DNA from: Mesorhizobium muleiense
GTDB lineage: Bacteria; Pseudomonadota; Alphaproteobacteria; Rhizobiales; Rhizobiaceae
Length of the DNA: 62,328 bases
Direction: 5' to 3'
Assembly (NCBI RefSeq): GCF_900099905.1
Contig: NZ_FNEE01000031.1
Coordinates: 1 to 62,328, forward strand
Below are positions 41,259 to 50,567 of the stretch, piece by piece. Position 1 is the first letter of the stretch. The number at the start of each line of letters is the position of its first letter. The notes below the pieces were generated by a model. The model made no database searches. It saw only the letters and a program-made list of their open reading frames with translations, and was not told where the DNA came from. Position numbers and translations under genes: made by a program.

Positions 41259-42992
41259 ATGCACCGCCGCACCCTAATCGCACTCAGTCTTTCCCTCACC
41301 TTGACCTTTGCGCCGCTGGCGGCCGCATTGGCCGCCTCGCCGCAGCCGGCGAAGGGCGAGCATGGCATGGTGGTGACCGCCCAGCATCTGGCGTCTGAAG
41401 TCGGCGTTGAGGTGCTGAAGAAGGGCGGCAACGCCGTCGATGCCGCAGTCGCCGTCGGCTACGCACTGGCTGTGGTCTATCCAAACGCCGGCAATATCGG
41501 CGGTGGCGGCTTCATGACCATCCGCTTCAAGGACGGCCGCTCGACGTTCCTCGATTTCCGCGAGCGCGCGCCGCTCGCCTCGACGAAAACCATGTATCTC
41601 GACAAGGACGGCAAGCCGGTGAAAGGCGCCAGCCTCGACGGCTATCTCGCTGTCGGCGTGCCGGGCTCGGTGGCAGGCTTCGAGACCGCACGGGAAAAAT
41701 ACGGCACCCTGACGCGGCAGGACTTGATGGCGCCGGCCATCCGCTATGCCAAGGACGGTTTTGTGCTGGAGCAGGGCGATGTCGCCTCGCTCGAAGGCGG
41801 CGCCGCGCGGCTGGCCAAGGACCCGGCCGCGGCCGCCATCTTCCTGAAGCCTGACGGCAAGCCCTATGCCGTCGGCGAGCGCCTTGTCCAGGCCGATCTC
41901 GCCGCCTCGCTCTCGGCCATCTCGGAACGAGGTCGCGATGCCTTCTACAAAGGACCGATCGCCGACGGCATCGTCAAGGCGAGCGCGCAGAAGGGCGGCA
42001 TTCTGGCCAAGGCGGATTTCGAGACCTACGCGGTCCGCGAGCTCGAGCCGGTGACCTGCAATTACCGCGGCTATGAGATCACCTCCTCCCCGCCGCCGAG
42101 CTCAGGCGGCGTCATCATTTGCGAGATACTCAACGTGCTGGAATTCTACCCGCTATCCTATCTCGGCGCGGGTTCTGCCGAAACCATCAAAGTCATGGTC
42201 GAGGCGATGCGTCACGCCTATGTCGATCGCAATTCGGCGCTCGGCGATCCCGACTTCGTCGACAATCCGGTCGAAAAGCTGCTCGACAAGAACTATGCGA
42301 AAGAAATCCGCGAAAAGATCGATCCGTTCCGGGCCGGCGTGTCGCAGGATCTGATGCCGAAGGGTTTTGGCGAGAGCCAGGAGACGACGCATTATTCGAT
42401 CGTCGACAATGACGGCAACGCCGTCGCGGTGACCTATACGCTGAACGGCTCGTTCGGCGCCGCCGTCGTCGCCGACGGCACCGGCATCCTGCTCAACAAC
42501 GAGATGGACGATTTCACCCAGAAACCGGGCGTGCCCAATCTCTACGGCCTCGTCCAGGGCGAGGCCAATGCGATCGCCCCGAGGAAGACGCCGCTGTCGT
42601 CGATGAGCCCGACCATCGTCGCCAAGGACGGCAAGCCGTTCATGGTTATCGGCAGCCCCGGCGGATCGCGCATCATCACCATCACGCTGGCAGCGATCGT
42701 CAATGTCGTCGATCACGGCATGAACATCCAGGAGGCGATCGACGCGCCGCGCATCCACCACCAATGGCTGCCCGACACGGTCTATGTCGAACCGTTCGGC
42801 CTGTCGCCCGATACCGAAAAACTGCTTGCCGGGATGGGCTACCGCCTCGACGTCACCGATGCGACCTGGGGTCAGGCGGCCGGTATCCTGGTCGGCGGCA
42901 AGAGCCTGGCCGAGATCGAAAAGGGCGGCGGCGCCCGCTACAATGGCGCCATCGACAGCCGCGCCGCGTCCGGCGAGGCGATCGGATATTAA
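41259..42992 (+). CDS. ggt: Gamma-glutamyltransferase
   Basis: GGT is a periplasmic Ntn-hydrolase that cleaves or transfers gamma-glutamyl groups, for example from glutathione. The 577-aa precursor has a signal peptide (MHRRTLIALSLSLTLTFAPL to about residue 31). The large-subunit region has GGNAVDAAVAVGYAL and NIGGGGFMTIRF with substrate Arg in DFRERAP. The autoprocessing nucleophile is Thr376 in ETTHYSIVD. Small-subunit motifs are LNNEMDDF and GSPGGSRIITITLA. All key residues are intact, so it should self-cleave into two subunits. It is monocistronic. Confidence 0.93.
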   Translation: MHRRTLIALSLSLTLTFAPLAAALAASPQPAKGEHGMVVTAQHLASEVGVEVLKKGGNAVDAAVAVGYALAVVYPNAGNIGGGGFMTIRFKDGRSTFLDFRERAPLASTKTMYLDKDGKPVKGASLDGYLAVGVPGSVAGFETAREKYGTLTRQDLMAPAIRYAKDGFVLEQGDVASLEGGAARLAKDPAAAAIFLKPDGKPYAVGERLVQADLAASLSAISERGRDAFYKGPIADGIVKASAQKGGILAKADFETYAVRELEPVTCNYRGYEITSSPPPSSGGVIICEILNVLEFYPLSYLGAGSAETIKVMVEAMRHAYVDRNSALGDPDFVDNPVEKLLDKNYAKEIREKIDPFRAGVSQDLMPKGFGESQETTHYSIVDNDGNAVAVTYTLNGSFGAAVVADGTGILLNNEMDDFTQKPGVPNLYGLVQGEANAIAPRKTPLSSMSPTIVAKDGKPFMVIGSPGGSRIITITLAAIVNVVDHGMNIQEAIDAPRIHHQWLPDTVYVEPFGLSPDTEKLLAGMGYRLDVTDATWGQAAGILVGGKSLAEIEKGGGARYNGAIDSRAASGEAIGY

Positions 42993-43002
42993 TTTCTTTC
43001 GG

Positions 43003-43347
43003 TCAGATGACCAGCGTGATGGTGGACGCAATCAGCATCACCGCCGCGATGCCGACGAACAAGGCATAGATACGCGGCCGATCGAGCAGCAGCGCATTTC
43101 CCGATATCCACGCCGCGGTGGCGCCGCCAAGCGCGTACAGGAAGCCGTTACGGTGCCCCAGGGCAAGGTTTGCGGCCATCAAGCCGCCAATGATGAGGGC
43201 GCCGAACACGATGATCACGGCGACCGCGTATTTCTCGAAATCGTTGCTGGCCACACCCGGACCCATCACGTTCAACGTCGTCAGGTCGTCCGGGTCGAAG
43301 GGGCTGGCCGACCCATATTCGTCTTGACCGGCAGGCTCGTGCATCAT
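43003..43347 (-). CDS. Three-TM hypothetical membrane protein
   Basis: This encodes 114 aa, with AGGAG 5 nt before the ATG. The N-terminal 35 residues are polar and acidic (EYGSASPFDPDDLTTLNVMG). Three hydrophobic helices follow (about 39-60, 66-84 and 92-113: YAVAVIIVFGALIIGGLMAA, NGFLYALGGATAAWISGNAL, IYALFVGIAAVMLIASTITL). No domain is recognised. It is convergent with ggt, 10 bp from its stop. Confidence 0.7.
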   Translation of the reverse strand: MMHEPAGQDEYGSASPFDPDDLTTLNVMGPGVASNDFEKYAVAVIIVFGALIIGGLMAANLALGHRNGFLYALGGATAAWISGNALLLDRPRIYALFVGIAAVMLIASTITLVI

Positions 43348-43479
43348 TCATTCTCCTTGAAGCGGCAACAAATCATCAAGCCTTGCCGAGTGCAACCGGA
43401 TCGCGACACGTTCAATGCCATCGACACGGTCTTCAACACTTTCTGGCCGCGGCTTGCTACCGTCTTTTTGAATTTAATG

Positions 43480-43598
43480 CATGTCGCGCACAAGCTTGCC
43501 TCGGGCCTGACCCGAGGGTGTGCAGCGGTTTTGCGGTAACGACATGCAAAAAAACAACAACCTGAAGCGCGTCGCCGCTCAACGCGACGCGCTTCAGG
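43480..43598. repeat. Rhizobial intergenic repeat with perfect 15-bp hairpin
   Basis: 43561-43575 and 43584-43598 form a perfect 15-bp stem with 8-nt loop (CCTGAAGCGCGTCGC arm). Just before it, CATGTCGCGCACA (about 43481) faces GCGGTAACGACATG (about 43533), part of a larger palindromic unit resembling the remnant near 1425-1470. The 792-bp stretch 43348-44139 has no convincing gene. Long frames on the minus strand through it have repeat-derived composition. Confidence 0.6.
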
Positions 43599-43725
43599 TC
43601 GGATCGTGCTGCCGCTCCAGGCGATCTGTCGCACTGGAATCGCCAGGCAGGGCGTTTTGACATGAAGGGCCGCCGCTCTGGAGCAGAACCGCTGTCCTGG
43701 CTTCGGCCTGACCGCGCGTGAAGTT

Positions 43726-43797
43726 GCCGGTGGCGAAGATTGGGCCGGTGGCCAAAATTGGGCCGGCGGCGAAGATTGGGTTGGTGGTGAAGAGTGG
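43726..43797. repeat. 18-bp tandem repeat, four units
   Basis: Four consecutive 18-bp units occupy 43726-43743, 43744-43761, 43762-43779 and 43780-43797. The consensus is GCCGGTGGCGAAGATTGG; units 1-3 differ at up to four positions, unit 4 is more diverged. Being a multiple of three, the array stays open in several frames and creates spurious Pro/Phe/Ala-rich frames on the minus strand. Confidence 0.85.
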
Positions 43798-44139
43798 CCG
43801 GCGCCACTTTGGGGGGGCGTTGGGGTAGATTGCCTGATGGGCGCCGGCCAAGCGGAAATCAGGTCCGCCGCGAGCAAACATAGCAAGGAATGGCGCGGTA
43901 TGGCAGTGGTGTGATCGCGGAAGATGGTTCGCGCTTTCCCGGTGCGGTGTCCCATTATCGGTCAACCCGTCTGGCACCTGAATTGCACAGTAAGCAATGC
44001 CGGGGCAACGGCCCGGAAGTCGTTCCCGAATATCGGGCCTCGCCGCTTCGCAAATGGAGCGGCGGGCCTTTTTGGCTAGAGCATCGGCCCTGAACGTGGC
44101 TACCGGTTGCGGCAGCGTTTCGCAGCCCGCCGAGATTTG

Positions 44140-44580
44140 TCAGGCGGCGGGAGCCGGCGGCAGTTCGAACAGTTGGGCGCCATTCTCCTGGCCCCGCTCG
44201 ACATAGCCGATTATCCGGAACCATTTTGCGACGTCCGGTCTCTGGAGCCAGCTGCGCGAGTGAATGGGGAGGTTGCCCGCAAGCGCCTGGATATGGCGAA
44301 TGTGCCGCTTGCAGAAGCGAACGGTCGCGGCGCTGAAGAAATCTTCCTGCGCGGCGAACAGCGTATCGGCAGCGTCGCTATTCTCGTGCCAGGCGATGAG
44401 CGCTACGGTTTTTTCGCCCTGCACGAGCGCATGAGCACGGCCTTCCTTCAAGTTCATCATCAGATTGTCGTAGGCGATCTTGCTGTCCTTGCCGGCCGCG
44501 ACGTACTCGTCCGATATCCGCTTGGACAGATCACGGAAAACACTTTCCAGATCTCCAACCGTTGCTGCGCGTGCTCTCAT
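44140..44580 (-). CDS. GNAT-like/phage gp13-like hypothetical protein
   Basis: This 146-aa protein starts MRARAATVGDLESVFRDLSK. Its middle strand pattern is AHALVQGEKTVALIAWHENS, and its C-terminus RPDVAKWFRIIGYVERGQEN followed by GAQLFELPPAP resembles the end of GNAT folds, especially the small T7 gp13/DUF2833 phage proteins (position-in-sequence similarity judged by eye). The acetyl-CoA loop R/Q-x-x-G-x-G/A is not obvious, so enzymatic activity is doubtful. It may be a domesticated phage gene. It stands alone, flanked by long gene-free stretches. Confidence in the gene is moderate and in the family low. Confidence 0.5.
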   Translation of the reverse strand: MRARAATVGDLESVFRDLSKRISDEYVAAGKDSKIAYDNLMMNLKEGRAHALVQGEKTVALIAWHENSDAADTLFAAQEDFFSAATVRFCKRHIRHIQALAGNLPIHSRSWLQRPDVAKWFRIIGYVERGQENGAQLFELPPAPAA

Positions 44581-45438
44581 TTCGCCTCCTGGAGCCCCAA
44601 CGGGCAGTTTGCCCTAAGGATAGGGGATCACCAAGCAAATCAAATCCGTCATTCGCCCAATGCGAGCAAACGGTTTCGCCAGTGCCGGCCCTGTCGGGCG
44701 CGGGAAAAATGATTGGAGGTCGCCGAGAACCGCTACGCAACCTGCCGCAACACGGCGACCTGAATTCCCCCAACCGATTTCAGCCAAGCGGGCGTCATGC
44801 GCAACTTGCTGAAATTGCCCCCCGAGAAATGGGTGAAAAATGGTGCCCAGAGGCGGATTCGAAGCGAAGGAAATCTGGCTTTGTTTCCAAATAGTTGACG
44901 CCCACACAAGAGCAGGGATAGCCAACAAAAATACCAACAAAATATTTCTGTGGATTGGTTCGGTTCCCGGAAATCGCTCTATTCGCTCAATGCCATCGCA
45001 TCCCAACCTTATCTCAGAAGCGGAGCGTTGAGCAAGTCGCAGGTCCGCTGCTGCCTCCAATTTCCCCGAGATCTGATCGCCCTTACCACTTGAAGATGGC
45101 GGCGAGAGCGTCTTTCGACTTGACGCTTACGTCCTTGAAAATATTGAACTTTTCGCGGCATTTGTTACACAGTCTGTTACACGGCTACAGCGTTAATTTA
45201 AGCTCTCGGCATCTGAGCTCGCGCGCCCGAGCATCGACCTAATCCGATACTGGCTCGGGGCATCGTTGCTCCCGGAGCTTCAGCGTAGTCTCGCAAAAAT
45301 TCCCAAGCCGCTTCGGGGCTGACGAGTCTGCGAAGCCGACGAGCGATAGGCAATACCGAGACGCAGACATTACGTGACGGCACTTGATATTGCAGTGCAG
45401 CAAGCGTAGAGCACCGCCCGCTTATGGGAGTGTCGTCC
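44581..45438. other. Gene-poor 858-bp stretch before kup
   Basis: I see no supported gene. A 148-codon frame on the minus strand (44614-45060) has no recognisable domain, no good SD and uneven composition. A direct repeat TGTTACAC occurs at 45163-45170 and 45175-45182 in the AT-richer segment ahead of kup, which may hold its promoter. Confidence 0.4.
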
Positions 45439-47358
45439 ATGGCCCTTACCAATGCTGGTAACGAGGCAGAACCTGTCGAACAATCGAGCCATTCTGAGGT
45501 CGAGCAGCACAGCACCAAGGTGCTGATGCTGGGCGCGTTGGGCGTGGTTTACGGCGATATCGGCACCAGCCCGATCTATGCATTCCGAGAGGCGTTGCAC
45601 GCATCGGCCGGTGGCAACGTCGCCAACCGTGGCGACATCCTCGGCGTACTCTCGCTGATCATCTGGTCGCTGACGATCACCGTCACCATCAAATACATCA
45701 TGTTCGTGCTCCGTGCCGACAATCGCGGCGAGGGCGGGGTGCTGTCGCTGATGGCGCTGGCGCGCAACAGTTTCCCGACGCGCTCGGCGGTGATCCTCGG
45801 CATCGGCATTGTCGGCGCGGCGCTTTTTTTCGGCGACGCAGTCATTACGCCGGCGATCTCGGTGCTGTCGGCGGTCGAAGGTATGAATGTCGTCACGCCG
45901 ACCTTCCAGCCCTATGTGGTGCCGCTGACACTGGCCATTCTGGCGGTCGTGTTTGCGGTACAGCGGTTTGGCACCGGCGGCGTAGGATTGGTGTTCGGGC
46001 CCGTTACCGCGCTGTGGTTCCTGGCCATCGGCCTTTCCGGCCTCAACCACATCATGGACGACCCGGAAATCCTGCTGGCAATCAGCCCGCATTATATCGT
46101 GTCATTCCTGATCAACTCGCCCGAAGTCGCCTTCGTCACGGTTGGTGCGGTTTTTCTCGCCGTCACCGGCGCTGAGGCGCTCTATGCCGACCTCGGCCAT
46201 TTCGGGCGCAAGCCGATCGTGCTTGCCTGGCTGGCCATCGTGTTTCCTTGCCTGTTGCTCAACTATGTCGGGCAAGGCGCCTTCGTGCTGGCGAATGGCG
46301 GTGTCGTCGGTCATCCCTTCTTCGAGATGAACGAAGGCCGGATGCTTATCCCGATGGTGGTGCTGGCGACGGCGGCGACCGTGATCGCCAGCCAGGCGGT
46401 GATCTCCGGCGCTTTCTCGCTGACCAGGCAAGCAGTGCAGCTCAACATGCTGCCGCGCCTGGAAATCCTGCATACGTCGGAAAGACAATCCGGCCAGATC
46501 TATATGCCGCGCGTCAACATGCTACTGGCGCTCGTGGTGATGCTGCTGGTGGTCGGCTTTGGCGAATCCAGCAAGCTTGCCTCGGCCTACGGCATTTCGG
46601 TGACAGGCAACATGCTGGTGACGAACATACTGCTTTATGTCGTCATGACGCGCATCTGGAAATGGCCGCTCGGCGTCGCGATAGCCTTAATGGCGGTGTT
46701 CGTCTTCATCGATACCGGCTTCTTTGCAGCCAACATCGTCAAGGTATTCGAAGGCGGCTGGGCCTCGCTTGCCATTGCCGCAGTGATCGTGATGACCATG
46801 TGGACTTGGATAAGAGGCACCAGGTATCTATTCGACAAGACGCGCAGGAACGAGATTCCGCTCGATTCCCTTGCAGGCAATCTGTTGAAGAGGAAACCGC
46901 AGCTGATGTCCGGTACGGCCGTGTTCCTGACCAGCGATCCCGCCAGCGCGCCGACCGCGTTGATGCACAGCCTGAAGCACTACAAGGTGCTGCACGAACA
47001 GAATGTCATCCTCTCGGTGGTGACGGCGCAACAACCCGTCGTGCCCGACAGTGACCGGGTCAAGATGGAAACGATCAACGAGCTGTTCATGCGGGTGACG
47101 CTGACCTTCGGCTATATGGAGCAGCCCAATATCCCGCGCGCGCTGGCGATCTGCCGCAAGCAGGGCTGGAAGTTCGACATCATGACGACCTCTTTCTTCC
47201 TGTCGCGGCGCTCGCTCAAGGCCTCGCCCAATTCCGGCATGCCGGTCTGGCAGGACAAGCTGTTCATCGGGCTGGCGCGCACGGCGGCCGACGCAACGGA
47301 ATATTTCCAGATCCCGACCGGACGCGTCGTCGAGATCGGAACACAGGTGGCGATTTAG
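45439..47358 (+). CDS. kup: Potassium uptake protein Kup
   Basis: Kup is a low-affinity proton/potassium symporter. The 639-aa protein has twelve hydrophobic helices in residues 25-430 (VLMLGALGVVYGDIGTSPIY is the diagnostic first helix). The KUP motifs FFGDAVITPAISVLSAVEG and GAEALYADLGHFGRKPI follow, and a cytoplasmic C-terminal domain of about 170 residues ends YFQIPTGRVVEIGTQVAI. The ATG at 45439 is chosen because GGGAG lies 8 nt upstream; another ATG five codons earlier overlaps that SD. It is monocistronic. Confidence 0.94.
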   Translation: MALTNAGNEAEPVEQSSHSEVEQHSTKVLMLGALGVVYGDIGTSPIYAFREALHASAGGNVANRGDILGVLSLIIWSLTITVTIKYIMFVLRADNRGEGGVLSLMALARNSFPTRSAVILGIGIVGAALFFGDAVITPAISVLSAVEGMNVVTPTFQPYVVPLTLAILAVVFAVQRFGTGGVGLVFGPVTALWFLAIGLSGLNHIMDDPEILLAISPHYIVSFLINSPEVAFVTVGAVFLAVTGAEALYADLGHFGRKPIVLAWLAIVFPCLLLNYVGQGAFVLANGGVVGHPFFEMNEGRMLIPMVVLATAATVIASQAVISGAFSLTRQAVQLNMLPRLEILHTSERQSGQIYMPRVNMLLALVVMLLVVGFGESSKLASAYGISVTGNMLVTNILLYVVMTRIWKWPLGVAIALMAVFVFIDTGFFAANIVKVFEGGWASLAIAAVIVMTMWTWIRGTRYLFDKTRRNEIPLDSLAGNLLKRKPQLMSGTAVFLTSDPASAPTALMHSLKHYKVLHEQNVILSVVTAQQPVVPDSDRVKMETINELFMRVTLTFGYMEQPNIPRALAICRKQGWKFDIMTTSFFLSRRSLKASPNSGMPVWQDKLFIGLARTAADATEYFQIPTGRVVEIGTQVAI

Positions 47359-47656
47359 TGCATGCCGCAGTTCAGCAGCTGAGAAGCCACTTGAGCGTGT
47401 CCATAGAAAGCGCCTCACTGAATACCAAACATCCCCATCCTCTGTTTGGTACGTTTCCAACTCTTGATATCTTGGAATTGACCAAGGATCGCTGCTTGGG
47501 TTCTGTCTCGGGAGGCGCGACTTCGGTGAGCAGAACTCTAGCAGCCCTTTCCCAGACTCTCCGCATGAATCGGAGTAGCCTGCTTCCATCGGCGATTTAC
47601 ATGTGGCATCGCCGTTGAGCGACGGCCACCCTTCCGCCCTAATGGGAGGAACAGCT

Positions 47657-47893
47657 ATGGTCAGTAACACCAGCTCAATGAGTGGCATTGCCTATCCCAG
47701 CGACCTGGCTTTGTTGAAGCAGGTCTTTGATCGTGTCTGCGCCGAGGCAGGTATCTCCGTTAGTAGCATGCAGGCGGAGCGCCTGAGCGTGAGCGTAATG
47801 GCACTGTTCTCGGACGGCGAGTTCGATGAGGCCGTTCTTTATGAACGCCTTAAGCTTGATGCCCGCTCCTTGCCCAGAACGGGCAGCGTATGA
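47657..47893 (+). CDS. Small helical hypothetical protein (78 aa)
   Basis: From the ATG at 47657, preceded by GGGAGG, this encodes 78 aa. The core SDLALLKQVFDRVCAEAGIS, then ERLSVSVMALFSDGEFDEAV, looks like a three-helix protein resembling small rhizobial hypothetical proteins in which an acidic, low-complexity N-terminus precedes an ALF-x-x-G-x-x-DE motif. Function is unknown. It overlaps a 40-aa frame downstream by ATGA. It is the last chromosomal-looking gene before the IS wreckage begins. Confidence 0.65.
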   Translation: MVSNTSSMSGIAYPSDLALLKQVFDRVCAEAGISVSSMQAERLSVSVMALFSDGEFDEAVLYERLKLDARSLPRTGSV

Positions 47894-48012
47894 CCTCCGA
47901 TCATCAGGAAGTCCTCACGAGCCTTGTAGCTCGTTATGAAACCGTAGTGTCGATACAGGACCGGATCGTTGAGCACGACCGGCGTTTCGGGCCTAGCATC
48001 CGAATTGGATGA
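47890..48012 (+). CDS. 40-aa small frame coupled to the 78-aa gene
   Basis: ATGA overlap with the upstream gene starts a 40-aa frame (MTSDHQEVLTSLVARYETVV to RRFGPSIRIG). It looks like a short amphipathic helix. The stop comes about 50 bp before the point where IS21 sequence starts, so it is either a true small protein or the truncated head of a gene cut by the rearrangement. The overlap is the only support. Confidence 0.4.
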   Translation: MTSDHQEVLTSLVARYETVVSIQDRIVEHDRRFGPSIRIG

Positions 48013-48040
48013 AGTCCTACTGGAGCGGCTGCTCGTCTCG

Positions 48041-48671
48041 TTACGGAAGGCCCGCGTCGCCCTGGAGCTGGGCGGTGATCAGGGTGGATTTGCGGCGATA
48101 GCGTTCCTCGACGATTTCGAACAGATGGAAGCGCTGTTGGTCGGTGAGGCTGTGAGTTCCGAAGTCATCGAGGATGAGCAGTTGCGCGCGGGTGAGTTTG
48201 TCGATGAGGCGTGGGAAGCGGCCATCGAGACGAGCGAGCGCCAAATCCTCGAACAGGCGCGGCACGCGCACATAGAGCACGGAATGATCGAGCCGTGCCG
48301 CTTGCCGTCCGAAGGCGCAGGCCAGCCACGACTTGCCGGTTCCGGTCTGGCCGGTGACGATCAGGTTCTCATGAGTTTTCAGCCATTTGCCCTGGGCGAG
48401 CGCCATGGTGCTGCGCCGGTCGAGTCCGCGCGGCGCGGCAAAGTCGATGTCCTCGATGCAGGCTTCGGGAAAGCGCAGCCTGGCTGACGCGAGCCGGTTC
48501 CGGACGCGCTTGTCGGCCCGCATGGCGACCTCGCGGTCGAGCATCAGGCCGAGCCACTCGTCACGGCTGAGTTCGTTGGCGTTGTTGCGTTCGGCCAGTT
48601 CGCGCCAGGCGGCAGCCATGCCGGCCAGACCGAGGGCCTGCATCTGGTCGAGGGTAGGGTTCGTCAGCATT
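48041..48671 (-). pseudogene. istB: istB, 3'-truncated IS21 helper ATPase
   Basis: The IstB frame begins with the ATG at 48671 (MLTNPTLDQMQALGLAGMAA). It carries Walker A VTGQTGTGKSWLACAFG and Walker B LLILDDFGTHSL of the DnaA/IstB ATPase family. Homology stops after RYRRKSTLITAQL, and a few junk residues lead to a stop at 48041; the final helices are missing. It is in the same frame as istA with no stop between, unlike the usual overlapping arrangement. Confidence 0.85.
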
Positions 48672-50045
48672 CTTTCTTTTTCCTTCACGGTAATAGGTGG
48701 AGCCGCGGATGTTGGCGTCTGGGGTGTCGGCTTTGCCGGTTCTGCGGAGCTGGCCCGGTCGAGGCCGGCTTTGAGGATGGCGGTGACGGAGGAGTAGGCG
48801 ATCGCGTTGATCAGCAGCGCCCGCTCGCAGGCGGCATCGAGACGCTCCGGCCCATAGCGCGGCGCCAGCGACAGGATGCCCATGGCCGAGCGATATCCCT
48901 GTTCCGGATGCGGCCGGTCGCGCATCATGCGCTCGACCAGGATGGCGGCGTTGGGGCCGATCCTGGCCGCCCTGCTGATCAGGCTGGCCGGCGTGGTGTT
49001 GGCGTAGCGCTGGTGCGCCTTGGGCATGTGTTCGTTGACGGTGACATGGCCGGAACGCTGCGAGCGACGGACATGGCTGGCGACACGCTGGTGATCGTGG
49101 AAGATCTCGACCACTCCATGCGTGAGCCGCACCTCGACGGTGCGCCCGATCAGCCGGTGCGGCACCGAATAGAAGGTCTTGTCGACCTCGACATGGTAGT
49201 CAGGATGCACCTTCGCCGACTTCCACTCGGCGTATTCGAACGGTGCCGCCGGCAGCGGCTTCAAGGCAGCCCGCTCGATCTCCTCGAACGGTTCGCGGCG
49301 GCTTTGGCCGATATGGCGCATCGGCCGGTTGTTCAGCTCCTCGAGCAGTTCGGCGATCGCCGCGTTGAGCTCGGCGATCGAGAAGAAGGATCGGTTCCTC
49401 AGCCGCGCCAGAATCCAGCGCTCGACGATCAGCACCGCGCCTTCGACCTTGGCCTTGTCGCGCGGCTTGCGGCTGCGGGTCGGCAGGATGGTGGTCTGCT
49501 AGTGCTCGGCCATCGCGGCAAAGGTCGCGTTCAGCGTCGGCTCGAACCACAGCGCCTTGACGACACCGGCCTTCAGGTTGTCGCACACGATCGCTCTGGT
49601 GACGCCGCCGAAGAAGGCGAGCGCTCGCACCTGGCCCTCGATCCAGTCCGGCAGCTTCTGGCTGGAGCTGGCAAAGGCGAAGGTCAGATTGGAGGCGCCC
49701 AGCACCGCGACAAAAATCTGCGCCGGGTAAATGATGCCAGTCGCCGGATCGATCACCGGCACCGTCTGCCCGGCATAGTCCGTCTGCATCACCGCGCCCG
49801 CCGCATGCCGATTGCGGAATGTCGCGCTCGTCCGGCGCTCGAAAGCGGCGAAGTGCTCGCAGAACCAGGTGTAGCCGTAGCCGTCGGGGTTGGCGGCGCG
49901 ATACTCCTGCCACAACAGCGTCAGCGTCACCCCCTTGCGCTTCAACTCCCTGGCGATCAGCGCAAAGTTCGGTTCGCTTAGGTCTTGCGGCGGACGACCG
50001 GCACGGCCAAACAGCAGCCGCTCAAGTGTCGCGTCGTCGTGCGAT
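48672..50045 (-). pseudogene. istA: istA, IS21 transposase with amber codon and 5' truncation
   Basis: The rve integrase core is recognisable (AVMQTDYAGQTVPVIDPATG for the first catalytic Asp, then FVAVLGASNLTFAFASSSQK and AIVCDNLKAGVV for the second). After MAEH a TAG at 49499-49501 replaces what should be a Tyr; the frame then resumes QTTILPTRSRKPRDKAKVEG with the third acidic residue. The N-terminal HTH is missing, replaced by non-homologous sequence at about 50045. The C-terminus reads into istB without a stop. It is non-functional unless the amber is suppressed. Confidence 0.85.
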
Positions 50046-50458
50046 ATCGCTGGCTCGCCTCGTGACCGATCGGGATAGGAGCGATGCAGTCTTTCTGGGG
50101 CGGATGAAGGAACCTTTGACACGGTTCGGAATACACCGCGTCGTGACGCAATATGCCGCCATGGCGAGAAAAACCGTGCCGACCGTGGCCACGAAGCGCG
50201 TCAGGCCGTGGCCACGAAGCGCGTCAGCCCCATACGATTCGTCACACGACAGCCGTCCACCTCCTGCGTGCCGGCGTCGATATCGACACGATCCGCGCCT
50301 GGCTCGGCCATGTGTCGTTGGACACCACGCACATCTACGCCGAGGTTGATCTGGAAATGAAGGCAAAGGCGTTGGCCAAGGTTGAAGTCAGCGGCTTGAA
50401 AGAGCCCCCACGGCAGCGATCTCTGCCGTCATTAATGGCATTCCTGAAAGCCCTGTAG
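50046..50458 (+). pseudogene. C-terminal fragment of a tyrosine recombinase, frameshifted
   Basis: The plus strand encodes the end of a phage-integrase-family recombinase: SDAVFLGRMKEPLTRFGIHR, then HTIRHTTAVHLLRAGVDIDT (the R-x-x-H box), LGHVSLDTTHIYAEVDLEMK with the catalytic Tyr in HIYAE. The two parts are in different frames. A 22-nt sequence at 50183-50204 is repeated at 50206-50227 (23-bp period) and shifts the frame. The N-terminal half is absent. Recombinases of this type occur in multi-recombinase transposon modules. Confidence 0.8.
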
Positions 50459-50567
50459 CGAACTACCATCGCCGTTCTTCTTATGTGGCGGCTTGGGCCA
50501 AGGAAATCACTGACATCCTTGGCTCATCCCCCGGAGACGCAACATAAATTTGGCCGCAACATAACAG

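Larger units (their letters stand above)
48041..50045 (-). mobile_element. Truncated IS21-family element
   Basis: The stretch carries istA and istB of an IS21-family element on the minus strand but lacks the first about 45 residues of IstA and roughly the last 55 of IstB. No terminal inverted repeats are evident at either junction (about 48065 and 50045). On the right it joins directly to a recombinase fragment. It is inactive: istA also has an internal amber codon. Confidence 0.85.

Noticed and set aside
43344..43955. 203-codon minus-strand frame after the three-TM gene
   Set aside because: It runs through an intergenic palindrome and the 18-bp tandem array; its Pro/Ser-rich sequence is created by the repeat.
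44614..45060. 148-codon minus-strand frame before kup
   Set aside because: No domain, weak start context, one isolated hydrophobic stretch. I could not support it as a gene.
45080..45438. Riboswitch or c-di-AMP-type leader before kup
   Set aside because: No conserved core could be matched by eye; only a short direct repeat is present.
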